6,132 bases of DNA from Burkholderiales bacterium (GTDB lineage Bacteria; Pseudomonadota; Gammaproteobacteria; Burkholderiales; Burkholderiaceae_C): positions 1 to 6,132 of the forward strand of contig CANJKD010000168.1 of assembly GCA_947474415.1 (NCBI GenBank), written 5' to 3'. Each line of letters starts with the position of its first letter. The first letter of the stretch is position 1. Position numbers and translations under genes: made by a program. This document shows, piece after piece, positions 1 through 5,567 of this stretch. The notes beneath the pieces are model-generated. The model was not told the origin of the DNA and made no database searches. It saw only the letters and a program-made list of their open reading frames with translations.

Positions 1-344
1 ACCTGGCTGACGCACGAATATCTGCCGGTACAACAAGGACTTGCACGAAGAACCATTCTTTAGATGTAGCAGGAAAGCCGATTGTATATAATGGAAATCC
101 GACGTATGTCAATTATTTTTTCGGCGCCACGATGAATCTGGAAACAAATGCGACCAGTATAGAATGCGCCTCTCTCTTCTGGGCCGACAGGAATAATTTT
201 CACCCAATCTATGCCGCTGCCATTGCTAAAAATATTCAGGTTTGGCCAGTTCGCGAACTCCTGACTTCGGAATCTCCGCCCAAGGCAAGCACGACTGCAC
301 CGGGTGCACCGGGTGGTGTTAATAAGTACTACTATACAAATTAA
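1..344 (+). CDS. 3' end of an unrecognised protein gene (partial at the window edge)
   Basis: The frame is open from base 3, where the gene is cut by the window edge, to a TAA at 342-344, giving at least 113 residues. I do not recognise the family with confidence. The visible part is rich in Asn, Thr, Ala and Tyr, has three Cys, no obvious membrane segment, and the motif QVWPVR about 30 residues before the end. Endings of this kind occur in DUF1566/Lcl-type surface or exported domains, but that link is a guess. A low-complexity tail follows (PPKAS, TTAPGAPGG, then NKYYYTN). Base composition is about 47% GC by hand count, against about 65% in sampled gcvP, so the gene may be foreign. An internal ATG at 132 is unlikely to be the start, because the frame continues upstream with similar composition. 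It converges on the sdaA remnant, and the two stop codons overlap. Confidence 0.55.
   Translation, partial: LADARISAGTTRTCTKNHSLDVAGKPIVYNGNPTYVNYFFGATMNLETNATSIECASLFWADRNNFHPIYAAAIAKNIQVWPVRELLTSESPPKASTTAPGAPGGVNKYYYTN
297..314 (+). repeat. two tandem copies of a 9-base unit
   Basis: The 9-mer GCACCGGGT occurs twice in direct succession near the 3' end of the partial gene and encodes the Ala-Pro-Gly, Ala-Pro-Gly repeat in the protein tail. It is a very short repeat, probably a slippage duplication in a linker-like tail. No function is implied. Confidence 0.6.
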
Positions 345-715
345 GATTGCCTTGGCTTCTGATCGTTGATCAAGATCAGGTGGGTCTTTTCGTCGAACGC
401 CACATTGTGTTCATCGAGCAGGCGCAAGTTCCTGTCGTCCCGGATACGCTTGATGTGGGCTGCAATGCCGTCCACGTCGACCGTGTCGCGCTCGAAGCCG
501 GGCAGGCAGAGCAGCACCACCTTGCCGGTGCCGTGGCCCTTGCCGGTGGCGCACAGCGAGCCGTAAAGTTGGGCTCAGACGCGCGTGGTGGCGCCGAGCT
601 GGCCTTCGTGCTGAAGCCGCAGCGTGAACAGCCGCGCGGCCCGCATCGGCCCGACGGTGTGGGAACTGCTCGGACCGATGCCGATCTTGAACAGGTCGAA
701 GACGCAGACGGCCAT
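341..715 (-). pseudogene. sdaA: remnant of sdaA, L-serine ammonia-lyase (nonsense mutation and 3' truncation)
   Basis: Intact SdaA is an iron-sulfur enzyme that converts L-serine to pyruvate and ammonia; Burkholderiales SdaA has roughly 460 residues. The frame opens with ATG at 715 and reads [20 protein letters not shown] followed by [10 protein letters not shown], the characteristic SdaA N-terminus. Codon 47 is TGA (575-577), where relatives usually carry an Arg codon, so one C-to-T change of CGA would explain it. The same frame then continues with SdaA-like sequence (LYGSLCATGKGHGTGK, then DTVDVDGIAAHIKRIRDD, then AFDEKTHLI). Homology fades after about residue 115, and a TAA at 341-343 ends the frame at 124 codons. 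The catalytic C-terminal part with the cluster-binding cysteines is absent. The start lies 28 bases after gcvP with no clear Shine-Dalgarno sequence, which fits a former last gene of the gcv operon. A sequencing error could account for the TGA but not for the missing 3' two thirds. Confidence 0.88.
359..379. repeat. palindromic GATC-rich sequence at the sdaA breakpoint
   Basis: CTGATC (359-364) and GATCAG (374-379) form inverted arms around the perfect 8-base palindrome TTGATCAA (366-373), so GATC occurs three times within 17 bases. It lies where similarity to SdaA ends. It has no U-tract on either strand, so it is not a convincing terminator. It could mark the rearrangement joint, but the sequence alone does not prove that. 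Confidence 0.4.
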
Positions 716-743
716 GGGTCGATGTTGGGCAATGCCCGAGGCT

Positions 744-3683
744 TCAGGTCTCGTAGTCGCTCAGCGGCGGGCACGAGCATGTCAGGTTGCGGTCACCGTA
801 GACGTTGTCGACCCGGCCGACGGGCGACCAGTACTTGTGGCGCCTCAGGGCGGCCACCGGGTAGGCCGCCTCCTCGCGCGAGTAGGCATGCGGCCAGTCG
901 GCCTTGAGCAGTGCTTCGACCGTGTGCGGCGCCTCCTTCAACGGGTTGTTGGAGGCCGGCCAGACACCAGATTCGACCTTCGCGATTTCGGCGCGGATGG
1001 CGATCATTGCGTCGCAGAAGCGGTCGAGTTCGCCGAGCGATTCGCTCTCGGTCGGCTCGACCATCAAGGTGCCGGCCACCGGGAAGCTCAGCGTCGGCGC
1101 ATGAAAGCCATAGTCGACCAGGCGCTTCGCGACGTCTTCGGCGCTGATGCCGTTGACGCCGCCCGTGGCCTCTTTCAGCGGCCGCAGGTCGAGGATGCAT
1201 TCGTGTGCCACACCGCCGCCGGTGATGCCTTTGATGTTGCCGCTGAAGTGGATGCTGTAATGGTGGGCCAGCCGTGCGGCGATGTAGTTGGCCGACAGAA
1301 TCGCGGTCTCGGTTGCGGCGGTCAGGCCTTCCGTGCCCATCATGCGCATGTACATCCAGCTGATCGGCAGGACGGCTGCATTGCCCAAGGGTGCAGCCGA
1401 CACTGCGCCGACTGGCGCGTGGGTGGCAATGCCTGCACCGCCAGTCGTCGCTTCCGAATACGTGCGGTGCGTGGGCAGGTATGGCACCAGATCGGCCACC
1501 ACGCACACCGGCCCCACGCCTGGGCCACCGCCGCCATGCGGGATGCAGAAGGTCTTGTGCAGGTTCAGGTGGCTCACGTCGCCGCCGAACTCGCCCGGTG
1601 CGGCCACGCCGACCAGTGCATTCATGTTCGCGCCGTCCATGTACACGCGCCCGCCATGCTGGTGCACGAGCGCGCAGATCTCCTTCACGCGGGTGTCGAA
1701 CACGCCGTAGGTGGACGGGTAGGTGATCATCATCGCGGCCAGGTTCGCGCTGTGCTGTTCGCACTTCTCAGCCAGGTCAATGAGGTCGACATTGCCTTCG
1801 GCATCGCACTTCGTCACCACCACCTGCAGGCCGGCCATTTGCGCACTGGCCGGGTTCGTGCCATGCGCCGATTCGGGGATCAGGCAGACCGTGCGCTGCG
1901 ACTCGCCACGCGCGACGTGGAAAGCGCGGATCACGAGCAGGCCGGCGTATTCGCCCTGCGAGCCAGCATTGGGCTGCAGGCTCACGCCGCTGTAGCCGGT
2001 GGCCTGGCACAACCACGCTTCGAGTTGGCGACGCAACTGGTCGTAGCCGGCGAGTTGCTCTTGTGGCGCGAACGGGTGGATGTTCGCGAACTCGGGCCAG
2101 GTGATCGGAATCATCTCGCTGGTTGCGTTCAGCTTCATCGTGCACGAGCCGAGCGGGATCATCGTGCGGTCGAGCGCCAGGTCTTTGTCGGACAGGCTGC
2201 GGATGTAGCGGAGCATGTCGGTCTCGCTGTGGTGGCGGTTGAAGACCGGGTGCGTCAGGAAGGCGCTGCTGCGAAGTTGCGACACGGGCACCAGCGAGGC
2301 CACACCCTTCTCGAACGGTTCGAAGCTCGGTTGCTGCTGCTGGTCGGGGCCGCCGAACAGCTTCCACAGTGCAGCCAGATCGTTGCGCGTGGTGGTCTCG
2401 TCGAGCGTGATGCCGATGCGCGTGCTCGACGCACGGCGCAGGTTGAAACCAATGTCGCGCGCGCCTTTCAGCAAGGCTTCGGTGTGGTCACCGGTGTTCA
2501 CGGTCACGGTGTCGAAACCGCATTCGTTCACCAGCGTGCGGCCCAGGTGCTTCAGCCCACGTGCCAGGATGGCGGTGTAGCTCGTCACCCGGCGCGCGAT
2601 GCGCTTCAGGCCTTCGGGGCCGTGGTAGACGGCGTACATGCTGGCCACGACAGCAGGCAAGACCTGCGCGGTACAGATGTTCGACGTGGCCCTCTCGCGC
2701 CGGATGTGCTGCTCGCGCGTCTGCAGCGCCAGGCGGTAGGCCGGCGCGCCGTGCGCGTCGACGCTGACGCCCACCAGCCGGCCCGGCATCGAGCGCTTGA
2801 ACTCGTCGCGCGTGGCCAAATACGCCGCGTGCGGGCCGCCATTGCCCATCGGCATGCCGAAGCGCTGGGTGTTGCCGACAGCGATGTCGGCGCCCATTTC
2901 ACCCGGCGGCACGAGCAGCGTCAGCGCGAGCAAGTCGGCGGCGACGATAACGAGTGCGCCCCTGGCGTGCGCGGCATCGACGACCGGATTCAGGTCGCGT
3001 ACCACACCGTTCACGCCGGGGTACTGCAACAGCACCGCGAAGGCGTCGGCGGCACCCGCTGCATCGGCCGGGCCGGTGGCCACGCTGACGCCCAGCGGCC
3101 GGGCGCGGGTCTGCACCACTTCGAGGGTCTGTGGCAAAACGTCGTCGGCGACGAAGAAAGTGGTCGATTTGCTCTTGCCAACGCGCAACGCCAGTGTCAT
3201 GGCCTCGGCCGCTGCGGTGGCCTCGTCGAGCATCGACGAACCCGCGATCGCCATGCCGGTCAGCTCGCAGACCAGGGTCTGGAAGTTGATCAGCGCTTCC
3301 ATGCGGCCTTGCGAAATCTCAGCCTGGTAGGGCGTGTACGCGGTGTACCAGGCCGGGTTCTCAAGCACGTTCCGCAAGATGACACCGGGCGTGTGCGTGC
3401 CGTGATAGCCCTGGCCGATGAAGCTCTTCATGACCCGGTTCTTGGCCGAGATGGCCTTCAGTTCGGCCAGTGCCTGGGCTTCCGTGGCAGGCTCGGGCAA
3501 GTGCATCGGTGCGCCGCGCGCAATCGACCGCGGCACGATGGCTTCGATCAGCGCGCGTCTCGATACGGCACCGATCACCGAGAGCATGTGCGCCTCGTCG
3601 GCGGGCGCGATGCCGATGTGGCGGGCGATGAACTCGGCGGCGTTCTCAAGCTCGCACAGCGGCTTGTGTGCAGACATCAGCAT
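744..3683 (-). CDS. gcvP: glycine dehydrogenase (aminomethyl-transferring), P protein of the glycine cleavage system
   Basis: GcvP is the cytoplasmic PLP enzyme that decarboxylates glycine and loads the remaining aminomethyl group onto the lipoyl arm of GcvH. At 979 residues it is the long single-chain type with two homologous halves; E. coli GcvP has 957. The N-terminal half has the usual opening (FIARHIG) and [19 protein letters not shown] near residues 89-107. The second half carries GSCTMK at 512-517 and the PLP-lysine motif [18 protein letters not shown] with Lys710, followed by the glycine-rich loop at 717-720. The C-terminus (LMVEPTESE) is intact. ATG at 3683 was chosen because a GGA lies six bases upstream; a second ATG two codons in (3677) is equally compatible with homology. 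It starts 15 bases after the gcvH stop, so the two genes are surely co-transcribed. No frameshift or missing key motif is seen. Confidence 0.98.
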   Translation of the reverse strand: MLMSAHKPLCELENAAEFIARHIGIAPADEAHMLSVIGAVSRRALIEAIVPRSIARGAPMHLPEPATEAQALAELKAISAKNRVMKSFIGQGYHGTHTPGVILRNVLENPAWYTAYTPYQAEISQGRMEALINFQTLVCELTGMAIAGSSMLDEATAAAEAMTLALRVGKSKSTTFFVADDVLPQTLEVVQTRARPLGVSVATGPADAAGAADAFAVLLQYPGVNGVVRDLNPVVDAAHARGALVIVAADLLALTLLVPPGEMGADIAVGNTQRFGMPMGNGGPHAAYLATRDEFKRSMPGRLVGVSVDAHGAPAYRLALQTREQHIRRERATSNICTAQVLPAVVASMYAVYHGPEGLKRIARRVTSYTAILARGLKHLGRTLVNECGFDTVTVNTGDHTEALLKGARDIGFNLRRASSTRIGITLDETTTRNDLAALWKLFGGPDQQQQPSFEPFEKGVASLVPVSQLRSSAFLTHPVFNRHHSETDMLRYIRSLSDKDLALDRTMIPLGSCTMKLNATSEMIPITWPEFANIHPFAPQEQLAGYDQLRRQLEAWLCQATGYSGVSLQPNAGSQGEYAGLLVIRAFHVARGESQRTVCLIPESAHGTNPASAQMAGLQVVVTKCDAEGNVDLIDLAEKCEQHSANLAAMMITYPSTYGVFDTRVKEICALVHQHGGRVYMDGANMNALVGVAAPGEFGGDVSHLNLHKTFCIPHGGGGPGVGPVCVVADLVPYLPTHRTYSEATTGGAGIATHAPVGAVSAAPLGNAAVLPISWMYMRMMGTEGLTAATETAILSANYIAARLAHHYSIHFSGNIKGITGGGVAHECILDLRPLKEATGGVNGISAEDVAKRLVDYGFHAPTLSFPVAGTLMVEPTESESLGELDRFCDAMIAIRAEIAKVESGVWPASNNPLKEAPHTVEALLKADWPHAYSREEAAYPVAALRRHKYWSPVGRVDNVYGDRNLTCSCPPLSDYET

Positions 3684-3698
3684 GGTGGGTCCGGTGGT

Positions 3699-4073
3699 TC
3701 AGCTGTTCTTCACGAGCACGTCGTAGGCGGGGGCGTCCATCAGCTGTTCGAACTCGGTCATGTCGGTCAGATGAACCTTGAAGAACCAGCCGTTGCCCAG
3801 CGGGTCGGTGTTGGCCAGCGAGGGGTCAGCGCGCAAGACCTCGTTCACTTCGACGACCTCTCCGGTGACCGGCATGAACAGGTCAGCCGCAGCCTTCACC
3901 GACTCGACGACGCCGGCCACCTCGCCCTTTTTGAAGGTGCTGCCGACGGCAGGCAGGTCGACGAAGACCACGTCGCCCAGCGCGTCTTGGGCGTGGTGGG
4001 TGATGCCGACAGTGGCGGCCTCGTGGTCTTCGATGTTGATCCACTCGTGGTCGTGGGTGTACATGGTTGTCAT
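3699..4073 (-). CDS. gcvH: glycine cleavage system H protein (lipoyl carrier)
   Basis: GcvH is the small lipoylated shuttle protein that carries the aminomethyl group from GcvP to GcvT and is reoxidised by the L protein (lipoamide dehydrogenase, not in this window). The 124-residue product has normal family length. It opens with YTHDHEWI, continues with ALGDVVFVDLPAVGSTFKKG, and has the lipoylation motif GVVESVKAAADL with the acceptor Lys60. The VNEVLRADPSLANTDPLGNG segment and a C-terminal helix region (LTDMTEFEQLMDAPAY) are typical. ATG at 4073 is preceded by AGGA with a six-base spacer, which favours it over the ATG three codons later. It is the middle gene of gcvT-gcvH-gcvP, 53 bases after gcvT and 15 before gcvP. 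Confidence 0.98.
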   Translation of the reverse strand: MTTMYTHDHEWINIEDHEAATVGITHHAQDALGDVVFVDLPAVGSTFKKGEVAGVVESVKAAADLFMPVTGEVVEVNEVLRADPSLANTDPLGNGWFFKVHLTDMTEFEQLMDAPAYDVLVKNS

Positions 4074-4126
4074 GGGGGGTCCTGGGGTTCGTGAGGGTGG
4101 GGCGTTACGAGGAAATGGACTGTGGC

Positions 4127-5254
4127 CTAACCACGGAAATAGCGGTGTGGTGCGAACGGCATCGGGCTGACGCGCATCGGATGGCGCTTGCCGCGCACCT
4201 CGGCATACACCTCGTGGTGCGGCAAAGCGTGGTTAGCGGCGAGGTAGGCCATCGCGATGGGCTCGTTCACGGTGGGCGACAGCGTGCCGCTCGTGACCTG
4301 GCCGAGCTTGCGGCCTTGCGCATCGACGATGACCGCGCCTTCGCGCACCGGCACGCGTTCCAGACCCCGCAGGCCGACGCGCTTGGTGCGCGGGCCGCTG
4401 GCGAGTTGGCCGTCGATGGCTGCCGCGCCGGGGTAACCGCCATGCCTCGCACCGCCCGCACGGCGCACCTTCTGGATCGCCCAGTTCAGGCCGGCCTCGA
4501 CCGGCGTGGTGGTCTCGTTGATGTCGTGGCCATAGAGGCACAGGCCGGCCTCGAGCCGCAAGGTGTCGCGCGCGCCGAGGCCCGCAGGCATCACCTCGGG
4601 CAAGGCAAGCAGGGCACGCGCCAGCGCTTCGGCCTGGTCGGCGGGCACCGAGATCTCGAAGCCGTCTTCGCCGGTGTAGCCGGAGCGGGTCAGGTAGCAG
4701 TCGGCACCGGCGAAAGGGGCGCTCATGCCGGTCATGAAGGCGAGGGTGGCGACTGCCGGGTTCAGCCGCGCGAGGGCTTGAACCGCCTTCGGCCCCTGCA
4801 GCGCCAGCAGTGCGCGCTCGGGCAGCGGTTGCACGGTGCAGCGGTGGCCGATGTTCGTGATCAGGTGCCGGGTGTCGGCGTCTTTGCAGCCGGCGTTGAC
4901 GATCAGGAACAGCTCATCGATGTCGTCAAAGCGGCGGCGCGTGATCATCAGGTCGTCGAGGATGCCACCGCTGCTGTTCGTGAAGAAGGCGTAGCGTTGC
5001 TTGCTGGGGGCGAGATCGATCACGTCCATCGGCACCAGGGTTTCGAGTGCCTTCGCAGCGTCGTCACCCACTAGCCGCAACTGGCCCATGTGCGACACGT
5101 CGAACAGCGCGGCCGACCCGCGGCAATGGCGGTGTTCTTTCAAGATGCCGGCCGTGTATGAGACCGGCATGTCGTAGCCGGCGAAGGCCACCATCTTGGC
5201 ACCGAGTTCGAGGTGCAGCGAATAGAGCGGGGTCTTTGCAAGGGCAGTGGACAT
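4127..5254 (-). CDS. gcvT: aminomethyltransferase, T protein of the glycine cleavage system
   Basis: GcvT is the cytoplasmic, tetrahydrofolate-dependent enzyme that releases ammonia from the aminomethyl group on GcvH and forms 5,10-methylene-THF. The product has 375 residues, a normal length. Visible family marks are TPLYSLHLELGAKMVAFAGY at the N-terminus, FDVSHMGQLRL near 51-61, SGGILDDLM with Asp100 and Asp101 (Asp101 corresponds to the catalytic aspartate of the E. coli enzyme), RSGYTGEDGFEI, ARDTLRLEAGLCLYGHDI, and GQVTSGTLSPTVNEPIAMAY in the C-terminal barrel. The ATG at 5254 has a GGAG seven bases upstream and gives the expected N-terminus. It is the first gene of the operon and follows a tandem glycine riboswitch, so glycine should control its expression directly. 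Confidence 0.98.
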   Translation of the reverse strand: MSTALAKTPLYSLHLELGAKMVAFAGYDMPVSYTAGILKEHRHCRGSAALFDVSHMGQLRLVGDDAAKALETLVPMDVIDLAPSKQRYAFFTNSSGGILDDLMITRRRFDDIDELFLIVNAGCKDADTRHLITNIGHRCTVQPLPERALLALQGPKAVQALARLNPAVATLAFMTGMSAPFAGADCYLTRSGYTGEDGFEISVPADQAEALARALLALPEVMPAGLGARDTLRLEAGLCLYGHDINETTTPVEAGLNWAIQKVRRAGGARHGGYPGAAAIDGQLASGPRTKRVGLRGLERVPVREGAVIVDAQGRKLGQVTSGTLSPTVNEPIAMAYLAANHALPHHEVYAEVRGKRHPMRVSPMPFAPHRYFRG

Positions 5255-5311
5255 GACAGGTCTCCGAGGGCAATTCTTTCGAACCGACGCGACATGATCG
5301 CACCGGCTTGC
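5255..5311 (-). promoter_or_regulatory. expression platform of the glycine riboswitch
   Basis: On the RNA strand, GAGGGCAA (5315-5308) is a perfect 8-base complement of TTGCCCTC (5273-5266). GACAG (5321-5317) also complements CTGTC (5259-5255), directly before the ATG. The Shine-Dalgarno GGAG would sit in the asymmetric loop between these helices. The upstream partners overlap the 3' strand of aptamer 2 P1 (5319-5312), so the two folds compete. Inside the loop lies a further hairpin, CCGGTGCGA (5306-5298) with TCGCGTCGG (5292-5284), seven Watson-Crick pairs and two G-U pairs around a five-base loop. No U-tract follows any of these stems, so control of translation fits better than an intrinsic terminator. 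Confidence 0.6.
5262..5265 (-). promoter_or_regulatory. gcvT Shine-Dalgarno sequence inside the riboswitch expression platform
   Basis: GGAG on the minus strand is separated from the gcvT ATG by the seven bases ACCTGTC. It lies between two segments, TTGCCCTC (5266-5273) and CTGTC (5255-5259), that can both pair with the 3' end of aptamer 2. Access by the ribosome therefore probably depends on the state of the riboswitch. Confidence 0.7.
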
Positions 5312-5413
5312 CCTCTCTGTCCGGTCTACCTGAGAGATTGCCGGGGCGCCTTACTGCGCCTTCCGCTTGCCCCTTCGGTGGACCCGCTCGGGGCGGGCCT
5401 CTCTCCAGCGAGG
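5312..5413 (-). ncRNA. glycine riboswitch, aptamer 2
   Basis: This is the 3' aptamer of a tandem glycine riboswitch. P1 can form between CCTCGCTG (5413-5406) and CAGAGAGG (5319-5312), with one mismatch. P2 pairs GAGAG just inside P1 with CTCTC before the conserved CAGGT. The conserved core CCACCGAAGGGGCAAGC and the distal AATCTCTCAGGT followed by GGACAG match the glycine class very well, with a GC-rich P3a hairpin (CCGC ... GCGGG) between them. The position upstream of gcvT is the classic location. Identification is from memory of the consensus; a covariance model search would confirm the limits. Confidence 0.93.
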
Positions 5414-5434
5414 AACGCTTCTCATGAAGCGCTT
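5414..5434 (-). other. interaptamer linker with its own hairpin
   Basis: Between the two P1 helices the RNA can form AGCGCTTC paired with GAAGCGTT (seven Watson-Crick pairs and one G-U pair) around the tetraloop ATGA; the perfect 6-base core is 5431-5426 with 5421-5416. Linkers in many tandem glycine riboswitches are short and pair with the leader in a kink-turn, so a self-folding linker is noteworthy. Base pairing is seen by eye only. Confidence 0.55.
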
Positions 5435-5530
5435 GCCAGTCCTTGGTGCCTGAGCGTTCGACCGGTGGGTCTGCGCCGTCGGCGGCATCGCGGGGCAACG
5501 TGGGTCGACCCGTTCCACTCTCTCCTGACG
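5435..5530 (-). ncRNA. glycine riboswitch, aptamer 1 (off-consensus core)
   Basis: This is the 5' aptamer. It opens with GTCAGGAGAGAG and closes with CGCTCAGGCACCAAGGACTG. P1 is five pairs, GTCAG (5529-5525) with CTGGC (5439-5435), including one G-U pair. The conserved core appears as CGCCGACGGCGCAGA, where the class usually has GCCGAAGG followed by RGCAA: one A of the GAAGG element is C (in 5476-5480), and the terminal A of GCAA is G. P2 is also weaker, with CGCTC replacing the usual CTCTC. The match is good enough to call it a glycine aptamer, especially beside aptamer 2, but it may bind glycine less well. Confidence 0.85.
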
Positions 5531-5540
5531 GGAGAAAGTG
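5516..5540. repeat. 10-base inverted repeat over the 5' edge of aptamer 1
   Basis: On the minus strand CACTTTCTCC (5540-5531) and GGAGAGAGTG (5525-5516) are inverted around the five-base loop CGTCA, with nine Watson-Crick pairs and one G-U pair in RNA. The right arm contains the P1/P2 start of aptamer 1; the left arm overlaps the proposed -10 element. If transcription starts near 5530 the hairpin is never made as RNA; if it starts further upstream, the hairpin would compete with aptamer 1. Confidence 0.5.
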
Positions 5541-5542
5541 TA
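5537..5542 (-). promoter_or_regulatory. possible -10 element of the gcvT operon promoter
   Basis: TACACT on the minus strand matches four of six TATAAT positions and would place the transcription start near 5530, exactly at the 5' end of aptamer 1. No good -35 element is seen 16-18 bases upstream, so the promoter would be weak or dependent on an activator. The placement is by position and pattern only. Confidence 0.3.
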
Positions 5543-5553
5543 GCAGCCACGCC

Positions 5554-5559
5554 GATAAT
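5554..5559 (+). promoter_or_regulatory. possible -10 element of the rlmD promoter
   Basis: GATAAT matches five of six TATAAT positions and is the best such match in the intergenic region. A start six to eight bases downstream would fall at or just before the rlmD ATG (5568), implying a leaderless or nearly leaderless mRNA, which agrees with the lack of a Shine-Dalgarno sequence before that ATG. No clear -35 element is visible at the right spacing. Confidence 0.4.
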
Positions 5560-5567
5560 CCCGGCCC

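Noticed and set aside
359..379. The palindrome as an intrinsic terminator for the gcv operon
   Set aside because: The arms are short and AT-rich, and no run of T follows on either strand.
575..577. The TGA in sdaA as a selenocysteine or recoding site
   Set aside because: SdaA relatives have Arg at this position rather than Cys, no SECIS-like hairpin is evident after it, and the gene is truncated anyway.
376..780. A 134-codon minus-strand frame across the sdaA remnant
   Set aside because: It is a different frame from the SdaA-like one, begins inside gcvP, and is rich in Ser, Arg, Pro and Ala without motifs.
624..4094. A 1156-codon open frame on the plus strand, antisense to gcvP, gcvH and the start of sdaA
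   Set aside because: It is longer than gcvP itself, but its product is a mix of Arg, His, Ala, Val, Gly and Gln with no domain, as expected when a GC-rich gene is read in the opposite strand. The minus strand encodes two proteins with intact catalytic motifs over the same bases.
4067..5074. A 335-codon open frame on the plus strand, antisense to gcvT
   Set aside because: Same low-information, Arg/Ala/Gly/His-rich composition and no recognisable motif; gcvT explains the region.
5266..5315. The leader helix as an intrinsic terminator
   Set aside because: No U-tract follows the distal arm; the sequence goes straight into the Shine-Dalgarno region, so translational control is the better reading.
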